Positions 8,158 through 17,284 of a stretch of 40,970 nt of DNA are shown one piece after another (the stretch's first letter is position 1; each line of letters starts with the position of its first letter). Source of the DNA: Chitinophagaceae bacterium (GTDB taxonomy: Bacteria > Bacteroidota > Bacteroidia > Chitinophagales > Chitinophagaceae); NCBI GenBank assembly GCA_027484165.1, contig JAIXWH010000027.1, positions 1-40,970 of the forward strand, given 5' to 3'. Below the pieces are notes generated by a model. The model saw nothing but the letters and a program-made list of their open reading frames with translations. It was not told the DNA's origin and did no database searches. The translations under genes were made by a program, and so were the position numbers.

Positions 8158-9387
8158 ATGGTTACTATATCGCCCTTTAAAGCTCTTCGTCCTAATCCAC
8201 AATTTGCAAAACAAGTTGCATCACGACCGTATGATGTTTTAAACAGCTCAGAGGCTAAAGTGGAAGCACAGGGCAACCCTTCATCTTTTTTACACATTAC
8301 AAAAAGTGAAATAGATTTACCTGAAAGTGTAGATATTCATTCACATGAAGTTTATGAAAAAGCAAAAGAAAACCTAAATGCTTTTGTTAGCAGAAATATT
8401 TTATTCAAGGAAAGTAAACATTGCTACTATATTTATAAGTTAGTGATGAATGGTAAAAGTCAAACTGGCTTGGTGTGCGGAAGTTCGGTAGACGATTATG
8501 AAAACAATTTGATTAAAAAACATGAATTTACACGTCCTGAAAAAGAACTCGACAGAATCAATCATATTAAAACAACACGCGCTCAAACAGGAAATGTTTT
8601 TATTGCCTATAAAAATGTTGATGAAATAGATGAAGTTATCAATAACTGGACAAGTGCAAAAGATCCTCAGTATGATTTTATTGCCGATGATCAAATTCAA
8701 CACAGCATTTGGATTGTTAATGATGACAAGGTAATTGAAAAGATTACGGAACTTTTTAAAACAAAAGTTCCGTGTACTTATATTGCAGATGGACATCACA
8801 GAGCAGCATCAGCAGCTAAAGTGAGAGCTTCATTAGAGAAAGAGGCTACAGATAAAGCCAACTTCTTTTTAACTACATTATTTCCTTCCAATCAGTTATA
8901 TATCATGGATTACAATAGAGTAATCAAAGATCTTGGTGGTTTGTCGGAAACAGATTTTTTGAAAAAACTGGAAGAAAAGTTTTCTGTTCAAAAAGTGAAT
9001 GAAGCTTACCATCCCGAACATCTTCACACATTCGGATTGTACCTGAATAAACAATGGTATAAACTCGAATCAAAGTTGGATACCTACACAGAAGATCCAA
9101 TTGGAATTTTAGATGTTACTATACTTCAGAATAACATTCTTGATCCATTATTGGGTATTGTAGACCAACGTACCGACAAGCGAATTGATTTTGTAGGAGG
9201 CATCAGAGGTTTGTCTGAATTGGAAAGAAGAGTTGATAGTGGCGATATGAAACTCGCAATCAGTTTGTATCCAGTTAGCATTCAGCAACTTTTTGATATA
9301 GCCGACAGTGGAAATGTGATGCCACCAAAAAGCACATGGTTTGAGCCCAAACTAAGAGATGGGTTGCTGACTCATTTGATTTATTAA
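8158..9387 (+). CDS. DUF1015 family protein
   Basis: A 409-residue cytoplasmic protein that shows the DUF1015 signature along its whole length: the opening ISPFKALRPNPQFAKQVASR followed by PYDV, then NPSSFLHITKSEIDLP, IADGHHRAASAAKVRASLEK, and the closing segment with FVGG and WFEPKLRDGLL. The family's reaction is not established. It often sits beside serA and serC, which suggests a role near serine or phosphoserine metabolism; the present arrangement fits that. The IADGHHR motif resembles an active site, but no catalytic role can be claimed. Start chosen at the ATG at 8158, which gives the family-typical N-terminus. Confidence 0.9.
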   Translation: MVTISPFKALRPNPQFAKQVASRPYDVLNSSEAKVEAQGNPSSFLHITKSEIDLPESVDIHSHEVYEKAKENLNAFVSRNILFKESKHCYYIYKLVMNGKSQTGLVCGSSVDDYENNLIKKHEFTRPEKELDRINHIKTTRAQTGNVFIAYKNVDEIDEVINNWTSAKDPQYDFIADDQIQHSIWIVNDDKVIEKITELFKTKVPCTYIADGHHRAASAAKVRASLEKEATDKANFFLTTLFPSNQLYIMDYNRVIKDLGGLSETDFLKKLEEKFSVQKVNEAYHPEHLHTFGLYLNKQWYKLESKLDTYTEDPIGILDVTILQNNILDPLLGIVDQRTDKRIDFVGGIRGLSELERRVDSGDMKLAISLYPVSIQQLFDIADSGNVMPPKSTWFEPKLRDGLLTHLIY

Positions 9388-9396
9388 AATGTCTTC

Positions 9397-10413
9397 ATGA
9401 TAAATAATAATCATCGATATTTATTTCTGTTTCTTTTATGTTTGTCAACACAATTAAGTTTACAAGCACAAAATAAATTTGATGAGTATGCACAAGCAAA
9501 AGTATATCTAATTAAAGGCGATTATTTAAATGCAACTACCTTACTCAAAAAATTAATCACATTCGACTCAACCGATATTGAACTCAAAAAAGATTTAGCC
9601 ATCTGCTATAATTTTCAAAGAGAATACGACAATGCCATTCAAACTTTACAACCAATTGTAGATAAAGACAAGGGCGATGATCAGTGTTTTCAAATATTAG
9701 GAAATTCATACAGAGCACTAAAACTTACAGATGAATGCAAATTGCTTTTTTTGAAAGGCATTGCAAAGTTTCCAGATAATGGTCCTTTATATAATGAAAT
9801 GGCTGATTTATTATGGAGTATAAAAGATAACTCTTGTATTAAATATTGGGAAAAAGGAATTCAAAAAGATTACGAATATTCAAAAAACTATTACAACGCC
9901 TGCAGATATTATAACATTATTGGAGAAAAGGCGTGGTGTCTGATTTATGGTGAAGTTTTTGTAAATATGGAACCCACCAATTCGAGAATACCAGAAATCA
10001 AAAAGATATTACTCGAAAATTACAGAAAAATATTAACCGAAGTGATAACCGATTCTGTTTTGTCATTAAAAAACAAATTCACTCAAAAATATTTAGGCAC
10101 TGTATATAAACAATATAAATCAGTTCAAAATGGTATTGACGTAACTTCATTGTCTTTATTAAGAATAAGATTTATAATCGATTGGTTTAAGGATGATAAT
10201 ACAGAGTTTCCTCATCAACTATTTAGCTTTCATCAATCTTTATTGAGAAATGGAATGTTCGAATCCTATAATCAATGGCTGTTGGGTTCTTCCGATGATT
10301 TGGATGCCTTTAATAGTTGGACAAAAATCCATCAACAAGAGTACAATGAGTTTATCAATTATTACAAGTCTGTAATTTTCAAAATGCAAAACAATCAATT
10401 TTATAATAATTGA
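9397..10413 (+). CDS. Secreted TPR-repeat protein
   Basis: A 338-residue protein with a Sec signal peptide (cleavage near LQAQ, residue 25) and at least three tetratricopeptide-type helical repeats in the first half (around residues 30-140: AKVYLIKGDYLNATTLLKKL, KDLAICYNFQREYDNAIQTL, then FQILGNSYRALKLTDECKLL). The second half, about 170-338, is rich in Asn, Tyr and Lys and matches no family I recognise. It begins 9 bases after DUF1015 and probably shares its transcript. TPR proteins act as protein-interaction scaffolds, here in the periplasm; the partner is unknown. Confidence 0.8.
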   Translation: MINNNHRYLFLFLLCLSTQLSLQAQNKFDEYAQAKVYLIKGDYLNATTLLKKLITFDSTDIELKKDLAICYNFQREYDNAIQTLQPIVDKDKGDDQCFQILGNSYRALKLTDECKLLFLKGIAKFPDNGPLYNEMADLLWSIKDNSCIKYWEKGIQKDYEYSKNYYNACRYYNIIGEKAWCLIYGEVFVNMEPTNSRIPEIKKILLENYRKILTEVITDSVLSLKNKFTQKYLGTVYKQYKSVQNGIDVTSLSLLRIRFIIDWFKDDNTEFPHQLFSFHQSLLRNGMFESYNQWLLGSSDDLDAFNSWTKIHQQEYNEFINYYKSVIFKMQNNQFYNN

Positions 10414-10472
10414 TTACATTGAATATTAATTTTATTTTACCATAGTTTTCAACAATAAAACAGATTTTCAAA

Positions 10473-12263
10473 ATGAATAATCAATCTCGTCTTTTTGATT
10501 TTTTGTATCATCAATATAACAACTTTCCTAAGAAAGACATGTTGAATGCAAAAGAAAACGGAATATGGAAAAGCTACAGCACAAAAGAGATTATTGATTA
10601 TTCAGACCAACTTTCAGCAGCGTTATTGAATTTGAATTTAGGAGGAAAAGGAAATGAGGTTGATAAGCAAGATAAGATTGCAGTCATAGCAAACAATAGA
10701 CCAGAGTGGCTTATACTCGATATTGCTTGTCAGAAATTGGGCGTTATTCTTTGTCCGATTTATCCCACCACCAATGCAAACGAGATACAATTTATTTTTA
10801 ATGATGCTTCAATAAAATATGTATTTGTAAGCGGCAAAGAAATTTTAGAAAAAGTCAATTCAATAAAAGAGCAGGTGCCTTCATTAATTAAAATTTTCAG
10901 TTTTGATGAAGAAAGCGAGGCTGTTTATTGGGAAAATTTACTCACTAATATTTCCGATATAGCTTTGAAACATGCTGCTATTTTAGCTTCTTTAGTTAAG
11001 CCTGAAGATTGCGCAACCATTATTTATACATCGGGAACAACTGGAACACCTAAGGGAGTAATGCTGAGTCATCGTAACATAGTTTCGAATGTGTTAAACG
11101 GAATAAAGAGTTTTCCATTTCCTGAAATGCCTCATGCAAAGGCGCTTAGTTTTCTTCCACTCAATCATATATTTGAAAGAGTTGCATCTTACATCTATAT
11201 CTATAGAGGCTTATCTATTTATTATGCCGAGAATATGGATACCATTGGAGAAAATATTAAAGAAGTGAAACCAACTATTTTTACTACAGTGCCTCGATTG
11301 CTCGAAAAGGTTTACGATAGAATAATGTCAAAAGGCTCAGAACTTAAAGGAATTAAAAGAATGTTGTTTTATTGGGCAGTTGCGTTAGGTGAACGATATG
11401 ATAATCTAAAAAGTGGAGGAGTTTTGTATCAATTGAAATTATGGTTGGCTAATAAAATCATTTTCAGTAAATGGAGAGAGGCATTAGGATATAATGTAAA
11501 ATTTATCATAACAGGAGGAGCAGCTTGTCAGGTTAAGTTGCTTCGTATTTTCAATGCAGCAAGAATTCCGATTTATGAAGGTTATGGTCCAACTGAAAAT
11601 AGTCCTATTATTACAGTGAATTGCCAGAAAAAAGGATGTACAAAATTTGGAACGGTAGGGGTGGTAATTGAAGGACAAGAAGTTAAGTTGGAATCGGATG
11701 GCGAAATATGTGTTAAAGGTCCGAGTGTAATGATGGGTTATTATAAAAGACCTGATTTAACCAACGAAACGATCATCAATGGTTGGTTGCATACAGGCGA
11801 TATTGGTGAATTTGAAGATGGGAAGTATTTAAAAATAACAGACAGAAAAAAAGAGTTATTTAAAACAAGCGGTGGAAAATATGTGGCACCTCAGGCTATT
11901 GAAAATAAATTCAAAGAGTCGGAATGGATTGAGCAGATTATAGTTGTTGGAGAGGGAGAAAAATTTGTTGGGGCGCTTATTGTTCCTTGTTTTCCTGTAT
12001 TATTAAAATGGTTAAAAGAAAAGAACAGTTTATTAGAACAAAAAGAAGAAATTCTTAATTCGCAAGAAGTAATTGAGCGATACTATGAGATTATAAATTC
12101 TTACAACCAGTTTTTTAATCCGGTAGAGCAAATAAAAAAATTTGAATTGATTGAAAATGAATGGACAATTGAAGGAGGCGAGCTAACTCCTAAGTTGAGC
12201 ATGAAAAGAAAAATCATTCATCAAAAACACGATCATCTCATTCAAAGAATATACAGCCATTAA
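10473..12263 (+). CDS. Long-chain fatty-acid--CoA ligase (AMP-forming)
   Basis: Activates long-chain fatty acids to acyl-CoA with ATP, giving AMP and pyrophosphate. The 596-residue protein has the adenylate-forming P-loop TIIYTSGTTGTPKGVMLSH (Ser187 onward), the YEGYGPTEN adenine-binding motif (368-376), the ATP-ribose Asp443 in WLHTGDIG, and the hinge and C-terminal Lys region DRKKELFKTSGGKYVAPQAI. These mark the FACL/ACSL branch with the long C-terminal domain. It is 59 bases after the TPR gene, and a strong terminator lies 80 bases after its stop codon. Chain-length preference cannot be read from sequence. Confidence 0.95.
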   Translation: MNNQSRLFDFLYHQYNNFPKKDMLNAKENGIWKSYSTKEIIDYSDQLSAALLNLNLGGKGNEVDKQDKIAVIANNRPEWLILDIACQKLGVILCPIYPTTNANEIQFIFNDASIKYVFVSGKEILEKVNSIKEQVPSLIKIFSFDEESEAVYWENLLTNISDIALKHAAILASLVKPEDCATIIYTSGTTGTPKGVMLSHRNIVSNVLNGIKSFPFPEMPHAKALSFLPLNHIFERVASYIYIYRGLSIYYAENMDTIGENIKEVKPTIFTTVPRLLEKVYDRIMSKGSELKGIKRMLFYWAVALGERYDNLKSGGVLYQLKLWLANKIIFSKWREALGYNVKFIITGGAACQVKLLRIFNAARIPIYEGYGPTENSPIITVNCQKKGCTKFGTVGVVIEGQEVKLESDGEICVKGPSVMMGYYKRPDLTNETIINGWLHTGDIGEFEDGKYLKITDRKKELFKTSGGKYVAPQAIENKFKESEWIEQIIVVGEGEKFVGALIVPCFPVLLKWLKEKNSLLEQKEEILNSQEVIERYYEIINSYNQFFNPVEQIKKFELIENEWTIEGGELTPKLSMKRKIIHQKHDHLIQRIYSH

Positions 12264-12279
12264 TTATGATGAGTTAAAT

Positions 12280-12310
12280 TTTCGTGCCACATAAATAATA
12301 TTTCGTGCCA
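12280..12310. repeat. Two copies of TTTCGTGCCA spaced 21 bp
   Basis: TTTCGTGCCA occurs at 12280-12289 and 12301-12310. The 21-base spacing puts both on the same face of the helix. It lies between the ligase stop codon and the terminator. It could be a protein-binding site or a chance repeat. Confidence 0.45.
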
Positions 12311-12344
12311 TAAAACCGATAAAAATATTCTTGAAAAATAACTC

Positions 12345-12384
12345 ATTTAAAAAAGGTTGTCATTTCTGACAACCTTTTTTAAAT
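12345..12384. terminator. Bidirectional intrinsic terminator, 18-bp perfect stem
   Basis: Bases 12345-12362 pair perfectly with 12367-12384 around the loop TTTC; the core is AGGTTGTCA/TGACAACCT, flanked by A6 and T6 runs. The U-run serves both directions. It ends the acyl-CoA ligase transcript on the plus strand and could also stop transcripts from the response regulator on the minus strand. Confidence 0.9.
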
Positions 12385-12514
12385 TTCATTGGGAACCTTT
12401 TGTGTAATGGTTAATTCATAGTTTGTAATTATTTATATTAAATGCTTTTATTCAATATTTATTTACAAATCAAATTTAACCCATAGTTCATATATCAAAA
12501 GTAGTACAAATGTG

Positions 12515-12548
12515 TATTTATTTGTAGTATATATACTACAAATAAATA
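12515..12548. repeat. 34-bp perfect palindrome next to the response regulator stop
   Basis: Two 17-base arms, TATTTATTTGTAGTATA and its exact complement, meet at 12531/12532. The palindrome ends two bases before the response regulator stop codon on the minus strand. It could form a cruciform or an RNA hairpin of about 15 pairs at the 3' end of that transcript, or bind a dimeric protein. It lacks the U-run of a normal terminator. A partial copy of the arm (GTAGTACAAAT, 12501-12511) lies just to its left. Confidence 0.85.
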
Positions 12549-12550
12549 GT

Positions 12551-13180
12551 TTATGAAATATTATTTTCTACGGAATAAAGAGTGATTTCAGCGTTGGATT
12601 TCATGTTCATTTTCACTAAAATCCTGGAGCGATAAGTACTGACAGTTGTTATGCTTAAAAACATAGACTCAGCAATTTCGGTCAATGATTTTCCTATTGC
12701 AAGTAGTTTAAAAACGGCAAATTCACGGTCAGATAAGTTTTCGTGTAAGGCTTTATTGTCTTCATTATCAATAATATTTGCTAGTTTTTCAGCAACTGCT
12801 GCAGTAATGTATCTTTTCCCGGAAATTACTCTTTTGATTGCACCTACCAGTTCTTCTGGAGCCAAATCTTTACTTAAATATCCTGACGCTCCTGCTTTTA
12901 ATACTCTGATTGCATAGTGTTCTTCAGAATGAATACTCATAATTAATACAGGCAATTTGGGCTTGATTTGTTTGATTTGAGGCAGGGCATCCAAACCGCT
13001 TCTTCCTGGCATTGATAAGTCACTCAAAACAACATCCCATTCCTTATCAATTACTTTTTTAATCATTTCTTCAGCATCGGCAACTTCTTCAATTTCGGAT
13101 CCAGGAAATCCTTCAATTAAAATTTGTCGTACCCCTTTCCTAACAATGGAGTGATCATCAGCTATTAATATTCTTATCAT
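12551..13180 (-). CDS. LuxR/NarL-type response regulator
   Basis: A 209-residue DNA-binding response regulator. The receiver domain has acidic Asp8/Asp9 (ILIADDHS), the phosphoacceptor Asp54 (VVLSDLSMPG) and a conserved Lys in GYLSKDL. The C-terminal LuxR-type helix-turn-helix (about 147-205: LSDREFAVFKLLAIGKSLTE, then IAESMFLSITTVSTYRSRI) follows. I take the ATG at 13180 as the start; a TTG three codons earlier is possible but would leave only two bases after the kinase stop. The sensor kinase lies directly upstream in the same transcript, and together they form one two-component system. The targets are unknown. Confidence 0.95.
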   Translation of the reverse strand: MIRILIADDHSIVRKGVRQILIEGFPGSEIEEVADAEEMIKKVIDKEWDVVLSDLSMPGRSGLDALPQIKQIKPKLPVLIMSIHSEEHYAIRVLKAGASGYLSKDLAPEELVGAIKRVISGKRYITAAVAEKLANIIDNEDNKALHENLSDREFAVFKLLAIGKSLTEIAESMFLSITTVSTYRSRILVKMNMKSNAEITLYSVENNIS

Positions 13181-13191
13181 AGTCAACAAAA

Positions 13192-15582
13192 TTAAGCTTG
13201 AATCGGCATACTTAAGGTTATTGTGGTTCCTATGTTCGACTCAGATGAAATTTTGTATTCACCACCATGCATGTTTGCCCTTTCTTTCATGCCCAAAATA
13301 CCTAATGTGTTTTTACTTTTGATATCATTTACATTAAATCCGATACCATTGTCAACAATTTTCAGCATTAGATTTTTACCATCAAATTCCATATGTGTGT
13401 TTAATTTGGTGGCTTTAGAGTGTCGGAGCACGTTAGTTAAACTTTCCTGATATATTCTAAAAATAGCAGTTGCTTTATCCTTATTCATTTCCACATTTGA
13501 ATCATTGCAAAAAAAGGAAGAGGTAATATTAAACCTTTTCTGGAAATCTTCTGTTTGCCATTCCAAAGCAGCAACCAATCCCAAATCATCCAAAATGCTG
13601 GGTCTTAATTGAGTTGCAATTTTTCTTACAGATTGTATCGTGTTTTCAATAGTTAAGATGGAATCATCAATCTTGATTGATACCTCAGGATTATTATTTG
13701 AAACTTTTTTATTAATCCATGACAGGTTCATCTTTAATGCGGTCAATTGCTGTCCTAATTCATCATGAATTTCTCTTGCAATCATCGTTCTCTCTTCTTC
13801 TCTGATATTTTGAATACGACTAGATAATTCTCTAAGTTCATTCTCTGCTTTTAATTTGTCTGATATATCAAGACCAACGCCCATGAGGCAATCCTCATTA
13901 TTATATTTCACAAAAACTCCTGTAAAATAATAAGGAATTTGAACATTCTCTTTTGTAAGAAAATCAGCTTGTATATAATCTGAGAAACCTGATTCAAAAA
14001 TTTTACTTATAACCTTTCCTACATGTTCTCTTTGATGTTCAGCAATAAAATCTAATGGGCCAACTTCTGAATTTTTAATTTCCTCCTTTGTATAACCTGA
14101 AATTTTTTCTAAATTTTCATTCCAACGGATGTATTCTCCTTTTGTATTAAACATGTAAAACAAACCAGGAAGAGAATTGATTAATCCTTCAGATAGATCG
14201 ATTTCATGCTCTAGCTTTTTCTGTATTTTTTTTTGAAAGGTAATGTCTTGCAATGTCCCTAAAGTCCGATAGGCATTATTATTAGAATCGTACAGATATT
14301 TTTGTCTGTTAAGTAATGTGATCCAGTTTCCTTCTTTATTTAAAAATCGATATTCAATAATCATTGATTGCCTTTTTTCTTTCAGACTGGTTTGTCCTGC
14401 TTCTAATAAATTATCCCAATCGTCCGGATGAATATTTCTGATGAAAGCTTCATAATTTGACTCATTTGGATCTTTTTTGTTCAATAATTCGTAGTATTTC
14501 TCATTACCCCAAACTTCATTAGTTTCAAGATTCCAGTCCCATAAAGCATCATTAGTTGCATTCGAAATCAATACTAATCTTTCACTAATTACCTCTTGAT
14601 CTTTTTTTTCTTGGATTGTCTTTTCAATCTCTTTTTTCTTTTGAGTTATTTCTCTATAATAAACCGAAATGCCATTTTCGTCTGGATGCATCCAATTTTC
14701 ATACCATTGTTTTGTAGGAGCATAACATAACTCTACAACACTTGATTTACCTTTTACTTTGGAAGCGATTAACTCGTTATAAAACTGATGTTCTCTTAAG
14801 TGAGGGGTAACTTCCCAATAATTTTTACCAATAAGATCTTTTTTGGGAATTTTATAATGTGAAGCGGCTGCATCATTCATGTAAGAGATATTCCAATCAT
14901 TGTCCAAGGAAAAAAACGGATCTATAAATCCATCAATTATTTTTTTTAATCTTTCACTTTTATCTTCAATTTCCTTCTTTACATTTTTTTCAAATAAGTT
15001 CAAATTATTTTTGAGTAACCCAAACAAAATTATAATCACAATAAAGAAGACAACTCTGAAAAATAATATTTCATAATTTTTGTTTTTAGCGCTTTCTAAC
15101 TGAGTCTGCTTAGCCTCATTAATTGCGATTAGTTGTTTTTTCTTTATGCTCTTTACATAATTTTTTATCTCCTTGATAATAGGAACTATATTTTTCAGTT
15201 CTGCTTCATTATAATATAAAAGTTCACTTGATATTTTAGATTCATTAATTTTTAATTTAATCGTATCCAGCTCTGATTGTAACTTTTTGTTGTTTATTGT
15301 GTTTTTGAATTCAGCTGTATCCTTTAAAAGTTGGTTGATATGATTTTTAAAAAGGGGTAGTGCTTCTTTTTTATTCATACTAATGCTGTAGTCTATAAGA
15401 TTGTTAAGATCAGCATGTACTTTTTCTAGATTTTGGAATTGATTGATTGCGTTTTCAAGTTGTTTATTTTTCTTCTGAATTTTATTTAAATTATTTAAGG
15501 CGATAACAACACTTATGCATATCCATAAAAACAAAATACCTATAATGATTTCAATTCTTTTTTTTGTTTGATTTAGCTGCAT
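13192..15582 (-). CDS. PAS-domain sensor histidine kinase (HisKA_3 / NarX type)
   Basis: A 796-residue membrane kinase partner of the response regulator. It has a TM helix at about 12-30, an extracytoplasmic helical sensor (about 31-170), a second TM at about 172-190, then three PAS domains (about 205-320, 335-455 and 465-580; the second carries WDWNLETNEVWGN and a PAC-like HPDDW segment). The phosphotransfer domain is HisKA_3 with phosphoacceptor His606 in AREIHDELGQQLTALKMNLS. The ATPase domain has an N-box (YQESLTNVLRHSKA), G1 (VDNGIGFN) and G2 (TLGILGMKERA) boxes. Such kinases pair with LuxR-type regulators, as here. The signal is unknown. Confidence 0.95.
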   Translation of the reverse strand: MQLNQTKKRIEIIIGILFLWICISVVIALNNLNKIQKKNKQLENAINQFQNLEKVHADLNNLIDYSISMNKKEALPLFKNHINQLLKDTAEFKNTINNKKLQSELDTIKLKINESKISSELLYYNEAELKNIVPIIKEIKNYVKSIKKKQLIAINEAKQTQLESAKNKNYEILFFRVVFFIVIIILFGLLKNNLNLFEKNVKKEIEDKSERLKKIIDGFIDPFFSLDNDWNISYMNDAAASHYKIPKKDLIGKNYWEVTPHLREHQFYNELIASKVKGKSSVVELCYAPTKQWYENWMHPDENGISVYYREITQKKKEIEKTIQEKKDQEVISERLVLISNATNDALWDWNLETNEVWGNEKYYELLNKKDPNESNYEAFIRNIHPDDWDNLLEAGQTSLKEKRQSMIIEYRFLNKEGNWITLLNRQKYLYDSNNNAYRTLGTLQDITFQKKIQKKLEHEIDLSEGLINSLPGLFYMFNTKGEYIRWNENLEKISGYTKEEIKNSEVGPLDFIAEHQREHVGKVISKIFESGFSDYIQADFLTKENVQIPYYFTGVFVKYNNEDCLMGVGLDISDKLKAENELRELSSRIQNIREEERTMIAREIHDELGQQLTALKMNLSWINKKVSNNNPEVSIKIDDSILTIENTIQSVRKIATQLRPSILDDLGLVAALEWQTEDFQKRFNITSSFFCNDSNVEMNKDKATAIFRIYQESLTNVLRHSKATKLNTHMEFDGKNLMLKIVDNGIGFNVNDIKSKNTLGILGMKERANMHGGEYKISSESNIGTTITLSMPIQA

Positions 15583-15624
15583 CTTATAAGATTTATTCCA
15601 ACCGATAAATTACGGTTAATACCT

Positions 15625-15632
15625 CAAATGTA
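15625..15632 (-). promoter_or_regulatory. -7 promoter element for the sensor kinase operon
   Basis: On the minus strand the bases read TACATTTG (TAnnTTTG), 42 bases upstream of the kinase start. No -33 element is clear. Confidence 0.4.
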
Positions 15633-15653
15633 AAAATCAAATTGAGATATAAT

Positions 15654-15675
15654 AAAAAACCCCGGAAATCCGGGG
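15654..15675 (-). terminator. Intrinsic terminator (CCCCGG-ATTT-CCGGGG + T6)
   Basis: On the minus strand CCCCGG pairs with CCGGGG around ATTT and is followed by TTTTTT. It would end a transcript coming from the secreted Plug-like gene at 15922-17082, insulating the kinase operon that starts just beyond. Confidence 0.85.
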
Positions 15676-15921
15676 CTTAATAGGTTGCTTTGAAGTAATT
15701 CGTTTTCTTGTGTTTCAGGATTTGTAAGCCATTTTTTTCTTAGGATTTGGATTGGTTTTTTGGGTTTCAGAGGTACTTGATTAATTCGGTTGATCTGATG
15801 TAAAAATAGGATGATAAACATCATACTAGAATCATTTACTAATCATTGATTAAAAATTCGGTTGCTTTACGGAAAAGGTTTAAGTAATATCACTTAAAAC
15901 AGTAGATTGTCTTCTTAAAAA
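15676..15921 (-). other. Gene-free stretch with coding-like remnant and inverted repeat
   Basis: No convincing gene lies between the terminator and the Plug-like gene. On the minus strand around 15700-15780 two related words (CTGAAACCCAAAAAACCAAT and CTGAAACACAAGAAAACGAA) look like a diverged duplication. A 66-codon reading frame crosses it but runs through the terminator. An inverted repeat TTTAAGT-N6-ACTTAAA lies at 15879-15898. It may be a long 3' untranslated region of the upstream gene or a small RNA; neither is shown. Confidence 0.4.
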
Positions 15922-17082
15922 TCAACGCCATAAAGCGTCAAGTCCTGTATATCCTAATATATAAAAGCTATTATTATTATTGTTGTTTGTTTTTTTGTAT
16001 TGACCTGTTTTCAGATAAATAGCTATAGCACCTCTGTCGCCCGATCCCATAGTTACAGACTCTCCAGGTCTGAAAACTTTAATCATTGCTATATCTGCAG
16101 GGCTCACATAAATTTCTATGTCTTTATCTAATCTAACTTCATCGATATATATTTCTGTTGGTTTAGATCTCCAGGAAAGAAAACGTTCTCCATTTTCACT
16201 ATTAGTGACTAATCTCAAACCTCCTATTTTAGACACCAAATAGGTATAAAGATCAGCAGTGTTGCTTATTTCATCAGTACTCAATCCATCTAAAACAATA
16301 GCATCACCAGCAAATAAGCCAGAGACATTTTCTTTTTGAAAACTCTCTATTTGATTATTTGATTTTGAATTCACAACAACCGCAGGTAATATAGTTTTAA
16401 ATAAATTATTGTCGAGAGAAAAATTATAAACGTCAGATTTAAAAACACTATTTTTTAAACTATCAATCGAATGATTAATTGAAATAAAATGAGTATTGAA
16501 TTTATTAGGAATGTACGGAGAGTCTAATGGTGTTTGTATTTTAATTTGCAAATCAGTACTTTTTTGTTTAGCCTTTGAAAAAACTATCAGTGCCGAATCT
16601 TGAAATAAAATTGAACCTAATTTAAATGAATTTTTATCATCTAATGGTAACAAATTGATCAGCGTTTGATTTGTTTTTGAAATCAGTGCATAATTTAAAA
16701 ATGGAAAATTCTTTTCAGTATTAATGACTTTTCCAATTAAATTAAAAAATGCTTTTTGAACCGTAAAATTAAAAGCATAGTTCCCATTATTAATTCTGTC
16801 ATCAATTTTTAATGTAGCAGACAAATAACCATTAATATATGGATATCTGTAATGCCATTTTTTTCCAGTATTAATTTCTTCAATCCACAAATGAAGGGTA
16901 GATGCTTTTCTGGCATTTATCGAATCCAATGAGTTAACCTGAAATAGAATAGTGTCTCCAGATTGATAATTCTTTTTAGAGAATACTATTTGTAATGAAT
17001 CAGTTTCCTGTGCGAATAAATAGGAGTTGGAAAAAAAATAGATGATAAAACCAAGGGTATATGTTTTTAATATTTGATTCAC
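15922..17082 (-). CDS. Secreted protein with TonB Plug-like C-terminal domain
   Basis: A 386-residue protein with a Sec signal peptide (cleavage near FAQ, residue 25). The N-terminal part, about 30-120, looks like a macroglobulin MG2-type beta domain (SKKNYQSGDTILFQVNSLDS, then a HYRYPYINGYL segment). The C-terminal part, about 255-365, resembles a TonB receptor Plug (VLDGLSTDEISNTADLYTYL; PTEIYIDEV; SPADIAMIKVFRPG; GAIAIYLKTG), but no barrel follows. Proteins of this MG2-plus-Plug build are common in Bacteroidota and their role is unknown. The chain ends with a six-Asn run and GLDALWR. Transcription probably ends at the terminator at 15654-15675. Confidence 0.75.
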   Translation of the reverse strand: MNQILKTYTLGFIIYFFSNSYLFAQETDSLQIVFSKKNYQSGDTILFQVNSLDSINARKASTLHLWIEEINTGKKWHYRYPYINGYLSATLKIDDRINNGNYAFNFTVQKAFFNLIGKVINTEKNFPFLNYALISKTNQTLINLLPLDDKNSFKLGSILFQDSALIVFSKAKQKSTDLQIKIQTPLDSPYIPNKFNTHFISINHSIDSLKNSVFKSDVYNFSLDNNLFKTILPAVVVNSKSNNQIESFQKENVSGLFAGDAIVLDGLSTDEISNTADLYTYLVSKIGGLRLVTNSENGERFLSWRSKPTEIYIDEVRLDKDIEIYVSPADIAMIKVFRPGESVTMGSGDRGAIAIYLKTGQYKKTNNNNNNSFYILGYTGLDALWR

Positions 17083-17125
17083 TGGATAAAATTGAATAAA
17101 GTTTAAAAGCTACATGAATAGATGT

Positions 17126-17133
17126 CAAAAATA
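17126..17133 (-). promoter_or_regulatory. Possible -7 element for the Plug-like gene
   Basis: On the minus strand the bases read TATTTTTG (TAnnTTTG), 43 bases upstream of the start codon. The motif is easy to find by chance in AT-rich DNA and no -33 element supports it. Confidence 0.35.
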
Positions 17134-17284
17134 AGACTTCAAACTTTGATTAAGCTATATCAGTCGTTAATTCTCTTATTTAATATGATTAAAATCATTT
17201 CTGGGGTTGTTTTTAAAAAGAGTACAAATAAAATCCAATCACTTAATTGCTCTTGAAATTACTTAAATCAGATAAAATAAAAAG

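Noticed and set aside
15624-15824. A 66-codon minus-strand reading frame
   Set aside because: It runs straight through a strong GC-rich terminator (15654-15675) and has no protein-like character apart from low-complexity Lys/Pro/Gln.
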